Shown: positions 1 through 6,747 of the stretch, piece after piece | Numbering within the stretch: position 1 is the stretch's first letter | Layout of the letters: the number at the start of each line of letters is the position of its first letter | Translations under genes and position numbers: made by a program | The notes under the pieces: model-generated | What the model saw: the letters and a program-made list of their open reading frames with translations, nothing else | Told to the model about the DNA's origin: nothing | The model's database searches: none | NCBI GenBank assembly: GCA_902492555.1 | Contig: CABUMH010000113.1 | Coordinates: 1 to 12,113, forward strand | Direction: 5' to 3' | Length of the DNA: 12,113 nt | Origin: Eisenbergiella sp900555195 | GTDB taxonomy: Bacteria; Bacillota; Clostridia; Lachnospirales; Lachnospiraceae

Positions 1-1184
1 CAAGCGGGGCGAATTTTACCTGCTCCGATACCGCAACGGCAAAGGCTGTGGCGAAACGTACCTACGAAGCGGCCGTAGAACTGTTTGCTTATCTGTGCAG
101 GCAGTACAGCCTGAACCCGACCGCAGACGGCGTGATCATCAGCCACCGGGAGGGACACAGCCGGGGCATCGCTTCCAACCACGGCGACCCGGAGCATCTC
201 TGGACACAGCTTGGCATGGGCTACACGATGGACACCTTCCGTCAGGCAGTTAAAGCGGCGATGGACGGCGGTTCCTCTGCGGAAACCAGCGGCTATACCA
301 AGATTATGGGAACCGCCGTGGCTACGGCAGAGCAGATGGAAACCTACATCCAGGGGAAGAACCCGCAAGTCCCGCAGAGCGTCCTGGACATGATTCCGCT
401 CTACCTTTCCGAGGGACAGGCCGAGGGCGTGCGCGGTGACATCGCCTTCGCGCAGTCCTGCCTGGAGACCGGGAACTTTACCTTCTCCGGCTCTGCGGTC
501 ACACTGGACCAGAACAACTTCTGCGGGATGGGCGTGACGAGCAATGGGCTGAAGGGCAATTCCTTTGACACGCCGCAGCTCGGCATCCGGGCGCAAATCC
601 AGCATTTAAAGGCGTATGCGTCCACCGATGCTTTGAAGAATGACTGCGTTGACCCGCGTTTTAAGTATGTCACCAGGGGCAGTGCGGAATATGTGGAGTG
701 GCTCGGACAGCAGGAAAATCCCCAGGGGAAAGGCTGGGCGGCTGGCGCCGGGTATGGGGAGAAAATCCTGACCATCTTGAAGAATATCTGCGGTACGGCG
801 GGCGGCGTTTCTGGGACTGCCGACATCTGGTACCGGGTCCGGAAGACCTGGGCGGATGCCAAATCGCAGATCGGGGCTTTCCGCGTTCTGGAGAACGCAA
901 AGAACTGCGCGGATGAGAATCCGGGATATCGTGTGTTCGATGTAAATGGTGTAAACATCTACACACCGGATACGGCGGCGTTTTCCCCGTATCTGGTGCG
1001 GGTGTCCATCACGGACCTGAATATCCGTAAAGGACCGGGGACGAACTATGCCAAAACCGGGAAGTACACAGGAATCGGAACCTTCACGATTGTGGAGGAG
1101 GCAGACGGACAGGGCGCATCCAGATGGGGCCGGCTGAAAAGCGGCGCAGGCTGGATTTCGCTGGATTACTGCACGAAGGTATAA
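1..1184 (+). CDS. Endolysin: N-acetylmuramoyl-L-alanine amidase / glucosaminidase / SH3 (5' partial)
   Basis: This is a peptidoglycan hydrolase, probably the phage lysis enzyme. The reading frame (codons from base 3) is open to the left edge. The GTG at 48 has no ribosome binding site and sits inside the conserved domain, so it is not the start. About 393 residues are visible. The first ~90 are the end of an amidase domain, with a characteristic ISHREGHSRGIASNHGDPEH segment near visible residues 46-65. Next is a glucosaminidase-like domain (about 130-260) with the likely catalytic Glu in SCLETGNF (visible residue 155) and a NNFCGMG motif. A bacterial SH3 wall-binding domain ends the protein (LNIRKGPGTNYAKTGKY, about 330-393). 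A strong terminator follows directly. The family assignment is firm; the role in phage lysis is inferred from context. Confidence 0.88.
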   Translation, partial: SGANFTCSDTATAKAVAKRTYEAAVELFAYLCRQYSLNPTADGVIISHREGHSRGIASNHGDPEHLWTQLGMGYTMDTFRQAVKAAMDGGSSAETSGYTKIMGTAVATAEQMETYIQGKNPQVPQSVLDMIPLYLSEGQAEGVRGDIAFAQSCLETGNFTFSGSAVTLDQNNFCGMGVTSNGLKGNSFDTPQLGIRAQIQHLKAYASTDALKNDCVDPRFKYVTRGSAEYVEWLGQQENPQGKGWAAGAGYGEKILTILKNICGTAGGVSGTADIWYRVRKTWADAKSQIGAFRVLENAKNCADENPGYRVFDVNGVNIYTPDTAAFSPYLVRVSITDLNIRKGPGTNYAKTGKYTGIGTFTIVEEADGQGASRWGRLKSGAGWISLDYCTKV

Positions 1185-1189
1185 GAACG

Positions 1190-1234
1190 ATGCCCACGGA
1201 GGTCACAAAAGGCTTCCGTGGGCATTATTTTTTT
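1190..1234 (+). terminator. Rho-independent terminator after the endolysin
   Basis: A perfect 11-bp stem (1190-1200 ATGCCCACGGA paired with 1215-1225) encloses a short A-rich loop and is followed by a T-rich run at 1226-1234. It lies 6 bases after the endolysin stop codon and should separate the lysis transcript from the recombinase genes. Confidence 0.93.
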
Positions 1235-1243
1235 GCCTGAGTA

Positions 1244-1285
1244 CCCCCTCAAAACGATATGGAAATCTCCGTATGTTGAGGAGGT
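1244..1285 (+). promoter_or_regulatory. Hairpin sequestering the Shine-Dalgarno of the zinc-knuckle gene
   Basis: The outer stem pairs 1244-1252 (CCCCCTCAA) with 1276-1284 (TTGAGGAGG), with one mismatch in nine. The inner stem pairs 1257-1263 (ATATGGA) with 1268-1274 (TCCGTAT), all paired with one G-U, around the loop AATC. The right arm of the outer stem is the ribosome binding site (GAGGAGGT, 1278-1285) of the GTG start at 1292. If it folds, the RNA would hide that site. It lies directly after the terminator, so read-through or a promoter within 1226-1245 would be needed to make this RNA. The pairing is seen directly; the regulatory role is inferred. It could instead be a recombinase-binding dyad. 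Confidence 0.5.
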
Positions 1286-1291
1286 GTCAGT

Positions 1292-1678
1292 GTGAAGAAA
1301 GAAGATATGATTGTCATCGGCAATATGAGATTACAAGGCAAAAGCGCGGGAGCGATAGCCGCTGCGCTGGGGCTGTCCGTTAATACCGTGAAGTCTTATC
1401 TGCGCAGGCATCCGGATATGGGATGCACCCATTTCTGCCCGCAGTGCGGGAAACCGGTCATGCAGGCCGAGGGGCGCAAGGAAAAGAAGTTCTGCTCTGA
1501 CCAGTGCCGCAGCCGCTGGTGGAACAGCCACCCATCGGAGATCAATAAAAAGGCTTACTACCGGCTGGTATGCCATCAATGCGGAAAGGAGTTTGAGGTC
1601 TATGGGAACAGCAGAAGGAAATATTGCTGCCGGGAATGCTATTGGAAACACCGGAAAGAAAACGGAAACTGCGTATGA
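1292..1678 (+). CDS. Small HTH protein with two zinc knuckles (sigma-70 region 4-like)
   Basis: This is a 128-residue protein. Residues about 11-40 form a helix-turn-helix of the kind found in resolvases and sigma region 4 (AGAIAAALGLSVNTVKSYLR). Two treble-clef-like zinc motifs follow: C49/C52 with C68/C72, and C94/C97 with C112 or C113/C116. A basic tail ends the protein. The GTG start at 1292 is chosen because a full GAGGAGGT site lies seven bases upstream. Its position just before two recombinase genes suggests a DNA-binding accessory or regulator, for example of excision, but this is inference. Similar HTH/zinc proteins are, to my knowledge, common next to serine recombinases in clostridial elements. 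No enzymatic function is visible. Confidence 0.8.
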   Translation: MKKEDMIVIGNMRLQGKSAGAIAAALGLSVNTVKSYLRRHPDMGCTHFCPQCGKPVMQAEGRKEKKFCSDQCRSRWWNSHPSEINKKAYYRLVCHQCGKEFEVYGNSRRKYCCRECYWKHRKENGNCV

Positions 1679-1835
1679 GCCAGAGAACCTGATGGCCTAC
1701 CGGGTTTCCCTCTCATTGATTGACAGGCTCTTTTCCGAAGGGGTGATTACTGCCGCTGACCGCCGGAAATCCTACACAATTATCGCCAAAAGGCACGGCT
1801 TATCTTTGGACAGCATTTTCACAGAAAAGACTTGA
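1602..1835 (+). CDS. Small SHOCT-like protein, start uncertain and possibly frameshifted
   Basis: The conserved part is the C-terminal ~50 residues, with the core LMAYRVSLSLIDRLFSEG followed by a short helical region ending HGLSLDSIF. This resembles the short SHOCT-like proteins encoded before serine recombinases in clostridial elements. The start is unclear. ATG 1602 has an AAAGGAG site at 1585-1591 but adds an unlikely N-terminus that overlaps the upstream gene by 77 bases. ATG 1692 cuts into the conserved core. ATG 1675 forms a classic ATGA overlap with the upstream stop but runs into a stop after five codons. Restoring one base between 1678 and 1691 would give a natural ~53-residue protein starting at 1675. 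Function unknown. Confidence 0.5.
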   Translation: MGTAEGNIAAGNAIGNTGKKTETAYEPENLMAYRVSLSLIDRLFSEGVITAADRRKSYTIIAKRHGLSLDSIFTEKT

Positions 1836-1905
1836 TATTATAGCCGTTCAGAGTGATGAATAGCATACGCCAAAATGGCGGAATTTGATACAAGGAGGAA
1901 CAAGC

Positions 1906-3417
1906 ATGGCGGGAAGAATTACCCAGGTCACATTTGGTTCCCCACAGTTGCCGAGAGATAAAAATGTGGCGGCGTACTGCAGGGTGTCCTCTGGCAAGGA
2001 TGCCATGCGTCATTCCCTGGCTGCACAGGTGAGCTATTACAGCGAACTGATCCAGAACCACGCCGGATGGGAATACGCCGGCGTCTATGCGGATGAAGCC
2101 GTGACCGGGACCAGAGATTCCAGGAAGAATTTCAGGCGGCTGCTTTCAGAGTGCCGGGCGGGAAAGATTGACATGGTCATTACAAAATCCATCTCACGCT
2201 TTGCCAGGAATACGGTCACGCTTCTGGAGACCGTGCGGGAACTGAAAACGCTGGGTGTGGACGTTTACTTTGAAGAACAGAACATCCATTCCTTAAGCGC
2301 AGACGGGGAACTGATGCTGACGATCCTGGCGTCCTATGCGCAGGAAGAAAGCCGCTCGGCCAGCGAGAATCAGAAATGGCGCATCAAGAAAAACTTCGAG
2401 GAAGGCAAGCCCTGGAGCAGCACCCTGCTCGGCTACCGCAATGTGAACGGACGGTATGAGATCGTGCCGGAGGAAGCGGAAACGGTACGGATGATTTTTG
2501 CATGGTATCTGGAAGGGGCTGGTGCAACGGCCATACGGAACCGCCTGAATGCAATGGGCATCAAAACACGGCTCGGAAACTCGTGGAGCAGGAGCCCCAT
2601 TTTAAAGCTGCTGCGTAATTATGCGTATACCGGGAATCTGATCCTGCAGACGACCTACCGGGAAGACTACATCACAAAAAGGAGCGTCAAGAACAATGGG
2701 GAAAAACCGATGTACCATGCGCAGGGTACCCACGAGGCTATCATTGACATGGATACCTTTAACCGGGTGCAGGAGGAGATCCAGCGCAGGGCGGAGCATT
2801 TCGCAAGCCCGGATGGAAACAAATCTACTGCGAGATACCCGTTTACCAGCATGGTAAAATGCAGCCGGTGCGGGAAAAGTTATGTGCGCTCAGGGTCCCC
2901 GAAATACCGGACCTGGACCTGCCACACCCGGAGGAAAGACGGATTGAATTGCTGTGGCGCGGAGATTATCCCGGAGGAAGAACTGTTCAGGCTGACGGCG
3001 GAGGTCATTGGTGGTGAAGTTACGGAGGATGCCGTCAGGGACAAGATAACGGTTATCAGAGCGGAAAAAGACCGCACTTTGGTATTCTGCTTGAAGGACG
3101 GAAAAGAAACCGTTAAACAGTGGAGGGAGCATGAAATCAAGTATATCTGTACAGAAGAACAGAAACGGCAGATCAGCCTGAAAAACTCTGGCCGGAAACG
3201 TACAGATGAGCAGAAACGTCAGCAGAGTGAGCGCATGAAAGAATACTGGAGAACCCATGAATTTCCGGAGGAACGGCGCAGGCTCATAAGCGAAAAAAAG
3301 AAAGCCTACTGGAGTGACGGTGAGGCATCTGCGGAACACCGGGAGATGCTTCGCCAGCGGATGAAGGAAGTCAGGGCAATGAGAAAAAACGGCGGGAAGG
3401 AGGAGAACGATGGCTAA
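1906..3417 (+). CDS. Large serine recombinase 1, with a NUMOD3-like repeat tail
   Basis: This is a 503-residue site-specific recombinase. The resolvase-type catalytic domain covers about 18-160, with the probable nucleophile Ser28 in YCRVSS and the SRFARNT motif at 98-103. The recombinase domain spans about 170-300, and a zinc ribbon has C319, C322, C339 and C349/C350. The usual long coiled coil is missing. Instead residues 416-495 hold four ~20-residue basic helical repeats, each starting near TEEQKR, TDEQKR, PEERRR or SAEHRE, which resemble the NUMOD3 DNA-binding motif. The ATG at 1906 is chosen for its AAGGAGG site at 1892-1898; an in-frame TTG at 1885 lies before it. Its end overlaps the next recombinase gene by 8 bases. 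It probably works with that partner to integrate and excise the element, as CcrA/CcrB pairs do; the pairing is inference. Confidence 0.93.
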   Translation: MAGRITQVTFGSPQLPRDKNVAAYCRVSSGKDAMRHSLAAQVSYYSELIQNHAGWEYAGVYADEAVTGTRDSRKNFRRLLSECRAGKIDMVITKSISRFARNTVTLLETVRELKTLGVDVYFEEQNIHSLSADGELMLTILASYAQEESRSASENQKWRIKKNFEEGKPWSSTLLGYRNVNGRYEIVPEEAETVRMIFAWYLEGAGATAIRNRLNAMGIKTRLGNSWSRSPILKLLRNYAYTGNLILQTTYREDYITKRSVKNNGEKPMYHAQGTHEAIIDMDTFNRVQEEIQRRAEHFASPDGNKSTARYPFTSMVKCSRCGKSYVRSGSPKYRTWTCHTRRKDGLNCCGAEIIPEEELFRLTAEVIGGEVTEDAVRDKITVIRAEKDRTLVFCLKDGKETVKQWREHEIKYICTEEQKRQISLKNSGRKRTDEQKRQQSERMKEYWRTHEFPEERRRLISEKKKAYWSDGEASAEHREMLRQRMKEVRAMRKNGGKEENDG

Positions 3418-4987
3418 TGTGACAGTCATTCCTGCAACAAGGAATATCCATACCGGAATCCGGAAGGATGCGGTAACGAAGCGGAAAACGGCGGGTTATG
3501 CCCGTGTCAGCACAGACAGCGAGGAGCAGTTGACCAGCTACGAAGCGCAGGTCGATTATTACACGAGCTACATCCAATCCCGGCCGGAATGGGAATTTGT
3601 CAAAGTATATACAGATGAAGGGATCAGCGCGACCGACACCCGTCACAGGGACGGCTTTAATGAAATGATAAGGGATGCCCTGGATGGGAAGATAGACCTG
3701 ATCGTGACAAAATCAGTATCCCGGTTCGCAAGGAATACGGTGGACAGCCTCTCTACAGTGCGGAAGCTGAAGGAAAGAGGCGTGGAGGTTTATTTCCAGA
3801 AAGAGAACATTTTTACATTTGACTCCAAAGGCGAGCTGCTGATTACCATCATGAGCAGCCTTGCGCAGGAGGAATCCCGCTCCATCTCGGAGAATGTTAC
3901 CTGGGGAAAGAGAAAGCGTTTTGCAGACGGCAAAGTCAGCCTTGCGTACAGCACCTTCCTCGGATACAAGAAAGGCGAGGACGGGCAGATGGAGATTGTG
4001 CCGGAGGAGGCGGAAACCGTAAGGCTGATTTACCGGATGTTCATGCAAGGGAAAACGCCTTATGCCATTGCAAAGTATCTGACAGAGCAGGAGATTCCCA
4101 CGCCGACCGGGAAAAGCGAGTGGCGTCATAGGACGGTGGAAAATATCCTGACCAACGAAAAATACAAAGGCGATGCCCGTTTGCAAAAGTGCTACACGGT
4201 GGATTTCCTCTCTAAGAAACGGAAAACGAATGAAGGTGAAGTGCCGCAGTATTATGTGGAGGGCAGCCATGACGCCATCATTTCCCCTTCCGAGTGGCAG
4301 TTGGTACAATTGGAGATGGAGCGCCGGAGGGCGGCGGGAAGGAGCAATTGCTGCAGCCCGTTTTCCGCCAAGCTGAAATGCGGGGACTGCGGGGCATACT
4401 TCGGCTCTAAGGTGTGGCATTCCAACAGCAAATATAAGCGCACAGTCTGGCAGTGCAACGCCAAGTTTAAAGGAGAACATAAATGCACGACGCCCCATCT
4501 GTATGAGCAGAGGATACAGGAATTGTTCCTGGAAGCGTTGAGCAGCCTGATGGAGAACAGGGACAGCCTGATTGATGACTGCCGGGCGGTTATGCACGTT
4601 TTAGGTGACTGCAAGGCAATCGACCGGGAGATGGAAGAGGTCAGAAGTGAAATGGAAGTGACCACGGGGCTGATCCAGAAGCTGATAGACGAAAATGCCA
4701 CGAGGAAAATGGACCAGAATGATTACCGGAAACGGTATGACGGATACGTCAGCCGGTATGCCGCATTGGAAAGCAGGATGGACAGCCTGGAGAAAGAACG
4801 GAAAGAGAGGGAATTCAAATATGATATTTTCAGCGGATTCCTGTTCGAGCTTGGGGAGATCCATGAACTGCCGCTTGCCTTTGATGACCGGCTGTTCTAT
4901 CAGTTAATCGATTATGCTACGGTTTATTCAGATGGCAGGGTGGTCTTTACTTTCAGGAATGGGACTGAAATCACAACGGAGATGTAA
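3410..4987 (+). CDS. Large serine recombinase 2
   Basis: This is a 525-residue recombinase with the full clostridial large serine recombinase layout. The catalytic domain (about 25-165) has the probable nucleophile Ser34 in YARVST, the SRFARNT motif at 104-110 and the LAQEESRS helix. The recombinase domain spans about 180-305. The zinc ribbon uses C324, C327, C349 and C359. A coiled coil at about 400-470 of the type that controls synapsis and direction follows, then a short beta-rich C-terminus. The ATG at 3410 overlaps the previous gene and has an AAGGAGGAG site just upstream, so the two are probably translated together. A strong terminator follows. It is the more conventional member of the pair and the better candidate for the main integrase. 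Confidence 0.95.
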   Translation: MANVTVIPATRNIHTGIRKDAVTKRKTAGYARVSTDSEEQLTSYEAQVDYYTSYIQSRPEWEFVKVYTDEGISATDTRHRDGFNEMIRDALDGKIDLIVTKSVSRFARNTVDSLSTVRKLKERGVEVYFQKENIFTFDSKGELLITIMSSLAQEESRSISENVTWGKRKRFADGKVSLAYSTFLGYKKGEDGQMEIVPEEAETVRLIYRMFMQGKTPYAIAKYLTEQEIPTPTGKSEWRHRTVENILTNEKYKGDARLQKCYTVDFLSKKRKTNEGEVPQYYVEGSHDAIISPSEWQLVQLEMERRRAAGRSNCCSPFSAKLKCGDCGAYFGSKVWHSNSKYKRTVWQCNAKFKGEHKCTTPHLYEQRIQELFLEALSSLMENRDSLIDDCRAVMHVLGDCKAIDREMEEVRSEMEVTTGLIQKLIDENATRKMDQNDYRKRYDGYVSRYAALESRMDSLEKERKEREFKYDIFSGFLFELGEIHELPLAFDDRLFYQLIDYATVYSDGRVVFTFRNGTEITTEM

Positions 4988-4993
4988 AAATAA

Positions 4994-5033
4994 GCCCGGA
5001 ACCAGATTTTGAGCGTTGGGTTCCGGGCCTTTC
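4994..5033 (+). terminator. Rho-independent terminator after the recombinase genes
   Basis: A perfect 10-bp stem (4994-5003 GCCCGGAACC with 5019-5028) is followed by a T/C-rich run. It starts seven bases after the stop codon of the second recombinase and should keep element transcription from entering the flavodoxin remnant and the operon behind it. Confidence 0.9.
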
Positions 5034-5062
5034 TCTGTGGTGGATTCTCAGGCGGATTTGAT

Positions 5063-5238
5063 GTAAAATAAAAACGATAGCAAATCGAAAAACGGTAGGC
5101 TTCCTTTAATAGGAAAGAACGCGGCTGCTCAGTCTGGAATTGCAAGTCGAAAAACGATACCCAATACCATGTGGGTGCGCGGGGAAGAATGAAAAAGTAC
5201 ATATATTGTGGTGTTTTCGTAAATTAAAAAACGATAGC
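5063..5238 (+). repeat. Nested A-B-B-A repeats with a shared AAAAACGATAGC-type core
   Basis: Four copies of a ~12-base motif lie in the non-coding end of the element. The outer pair is almost identical over ~20 bases (5063-5081 and 5219-5238, GTAAA followed by an A-run and ACGATAGC). The inner pair matches at 16 of 20 positions (5081-5100 and 5143-5162, CAARTCGAAAAACGRTA). All four point the same way. They lie between the recombinase terminator and the probable crossover site, so they may be binding sites for a recombinase or for the HTH/zinc protein. A related AAAACGATA occurs at 1251-1259 in the hairpin before the HTH gene. The repeats are seen directly; the role is inferred. Confidence 0.7.
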
Positions 5239-5275
5239 CACAAGACGTTGATTGTATCAATTTGGACACGCAATA
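5239..5275. other. Probable right attachment site (attR) of the element
   Basis: Flavodoxin homology becomes clear at the IWW codons (about 5270-5278), while an in-frame TGA at 5249-5251 blocks any reading further upstream. The element/host junction should therefore lie here. The stretch holds a perfect inverted repeat, TTGAT-TGT-ATCAA (5248-5260), which could centre the recombinase crossover. The exact crossover base cannot be set without the other end or an unoccupied site. Confidence 0.5.
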
Positions 5276-5515
5276 TGGTGGTACGGTGCGCCCATGGCTC
5301 TCTTGTCTTTCATAGAAGAAAATGATCTGTCCGGCAAACAAGTTTACCTGTTTTGTTCTCATGGGACAGGAGGGCTTGCTGGAAGCGTGGGAGATATCGA
5401 AGATGTCCTGCCGGACAGCGCCTTTCTTTCCGATTCTGTTTTTGACGTGTATGAAGAAGATGCGTCCGGCGCACAGGAGGACATTCTGGACTGGTTGTCG
5501 GAATTGGGGTATTAA
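5252..5515 (+). pseudogene. Flavodoxin, 3' half only (interrupted by element insertion)
   Basis: The 87 codons read as the C-terminal half of a flavodoxin: an IWWYGAPMALLSFIEENDL segment that packs on the flavin, LSGKQVYLFCSHGTGGL, and a C-terminal helix ending DWLSELGY. Flavodoxins of this type are about 160-180 residues. The N-terminal half, with the phosphate-binding loop, is missing and there is no ribosome binding site, so this is not a working gene. It lines up well with the C-terminal domain of the 10038-11513 protein (GYPNWWASIPMPIASFLEEYDFSG). The missing 5' part should lie at the left end of the element if insertion caused the break; a plain deletion is the alternative. Confidence 0.8.
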
Positions 5516-5522
5516 AAAATAG

Positions 5523-5999
5523 ATGGCGGATTTTATCTATCGGAAAGGAACATTTGCAGATTGCAGGCAGGTTTTCCGCCTTATTTGTGAGATGGAGCAA
5601 AGAGAACTCCCTTATGACAGTTTTATGAAAATATTCCGCAAGCAATCGCTTAGTGACAGTTACGCTTGCCTTGTATGCAGCCTTGATGAGAAAGTGATCG
5701 GCGTTCTGAACCTTCGATTTGAGGAACAGCTTCATCATTCCGCAAGAATTGCGGAGGTCATGGAGTTTGCTATTTTGCCTGATTACAGGAAAAAGGGTGT
5801 TGGAAAAGAAATGTTGACAAAAGCCTGCAAACTTGCCAAAGAGTTTGGGTGCATACAGATTGAGGCTGCCTGCAATCAATTGAGAACAGATACGCATAGG
5901 TTTTATGCCTGCAAAGGCATGCACAATTTCCACTTTAAGTTTTCGATGTTATTGACAGGAAACGATACGGCGGAAAATGAGATTGGGATGTATATCTAA
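5523..5999 (+). CDS. GNAT family N-acetyltransferase, PhnO-like
   Basis: This is a 158-residue GNAT acetyltransferase that would move an acetyl group from acetyl-CoA to an amine. The acetyl-CoA motif A is at 81-98 (EFAILPDYRKKGVGKEML, with the RxxGxG-type loop). The N-terminal LICEMEQRELPYDSFMKIF and the C-terminal HRFYACKGMHNFHFKF resemble PhnO, the aminoalkylphosphonate acetyltransferase, and its unassigned relatives. No phosphonate genes are nearby, so the substrate is unknown. It starts seven bases after the flavodoxin stop with no clear Shine-Dalgarno, which suggests it relied on translation of the upstream flavodoxin gene. Loss of that gene's 5' half could reduce its expression. Confidence 0.85.
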   Translation: MADFIYRKGTFADCRQVFRLICEMEQRELPYDSFMKIFRKQSLSDSYACLVCSLDEKVIGVLNLRFEEQLHHSARIAEVMEFAILPDYRKKGVGKEMLTKACKLAKEFGCIQIEAACNQLRTDTHRFYACKGMHNFHFKFSMLLTGNDTAENEIGMYI

Positions 6000-6026
6000 A
6001 ACATCGGAGAAAGGAGGTGATCTTCG

Positions 6027-6731
6027 GTGAACTGCAAAACAATGGTAAAAATGGGGATCGATCTTGTGATGACCGTCCTCCTCCTCTGTCAGATGTCCTA
6101 TATGCTGATAGGGGAAACCGCCCATGAGTGGATGGGCACGGCCCTGTTTGTTCTGTTTGTCTTACACCACATTTTGAACGGAAGATGGCACAGAAACATC
6201 CTGAAAGGCAGATATACGGGCCTGCGCGTCTTACAGACGATTGTCAATGTCCTGATATTTCTTGCCATGATCAGTCTGATGGTCAGCGGCATCATCATGT
6301 CCAGGGAAGTGTTTGCATTTCTGCCGATTGAAGGCGGAATGAGTTTTGCCCGAATTCTTCATATGCTGGCTGCCTATTGGGGATTTATCCTTATGAGCTT
6401 CCATCTTGGACTGCATTGGGGAATGATTATGGGAATGATGCGGAACGTGACCGGATGCAAAAAAGCGTCACCCGTCCGCACATGGAGCTTACGGGTGCTG
6501 GCAATGCTCCTTTGCGGTTATGGAATTTATGCTTTTATCAAGCATAACATTGCGGATTACCTGTTTTTGCGCAGCCAGTTTGTATTTTTTAATATGGAAC
6601 AGCCTTTGGCGCAGTTCTTTGCGGAATATCTCGCCATGATGGCCCTATGGGTCTGTGTTGTCTACTATATCGCCCGTTTGATCCAGCATGGCACGAAGAA
6701 TCCAGTACATCGAACAACAAAATCAAAATGA
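6027..6731 (+). CDS. DUF4405 membrane protein, cytochrome b-like
   Basis: This is a 234-residue protein with about five or six membrane helices (roughly 10-28, 38-56, 70-92, 108-135, 152-172, 197-218). Histidines lie in or beside the helices: H33, H47, H48, H112, H126 and H130. That pattern fits the DUF4405 family, which is thought to resemble di-haem cytochrome b subunits; haem binding here is inferred. The GTG at 6027 is chosen for the AAGGAGGTG site at 6011-6019. It lies between a flavodoxin remnant and an alcohol dehydrogenase, and with the surface lipoproteins downstream it could pass electrons across the membrane. No redox-partner subunit is encoded next to it. Confidence 0.82.
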   Translation: MNCKTMVKMGIDLVMTVLLLCQMSYMLIGETAHEWMGTALFVLFVLHHILNGRWHRNILKGRYTGLRVLQTIVNVLIFLAMISLMVSGIIMSREVFAFLPIEGGMSFARILHMLAAYWGFILMSFHLGLHWGMIMGMMRNVTGCKKASPVRTWSLRVLAMLLCGYGIYAFIKHNIADYLFLRSQFVFFNMEQPLAQFFAEYLAMMALWVCVVYYIARLIQHGTKNPVHRTTKSK

Positions 6732-6747
6732 TCGGGAGGTTTCTGTT

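Larger units (their letters stand above)
1..5250 (+). mobile_element. Right end of an integrated prophage or phage-like element
   Basis: The stretch runs from a phage-type endolysin through a small regulator-like gene and two large serine recombinases to a repeat-rich non-coding zone, and it stops where a truncated host flavodoxin begins. Lysis gene, then recombinase genes, then attachment end is a layout known from prophages and integrative elements of Clostridia. The left end lies outside the window, so size, type and cargo cannot be judged. No structural phage or conjugation genes are visible here, so an integrative conjugative element that carries a lytic hydrolase remains possible. The right boundary is inferred from where flavodoxin homology starts and is uncertain by about 30 bases. 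Confidence 0.7.

Noticed and set aside
48..50. GTG at 48 as the start of the endolysin
   Set aside because: The frame is open to the left edge, the preceding codons read as family sequence (SGANFTCSDTATAKAV), and there is no ribosome binding site.
1868..1880. Short hairpin CGCCA-AAA-TGGCG before recombinase 1
   Set aside because: The arms are only 5 bases with no T-run, and it does not cover the ribosome binding site; too weak to call.
3713..4597. Long open frame on the minus strand inside recombinase 2
   Set aside because: It lies fully opposite a well-conserved gene, has no recognisable domain and no good start site.
5063..5238. CRISPR array
   Set aside because: The four repeats are short, unevenly spaced (about 18, 62 and 77 bases) and of two types, with no cas genes.
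5140..5325. 61-codon open frame across the attachment end
   Set aside because: It has no ribosome binding site or recognisable domain, and overlaps the flavodoxin remnant in another frame.
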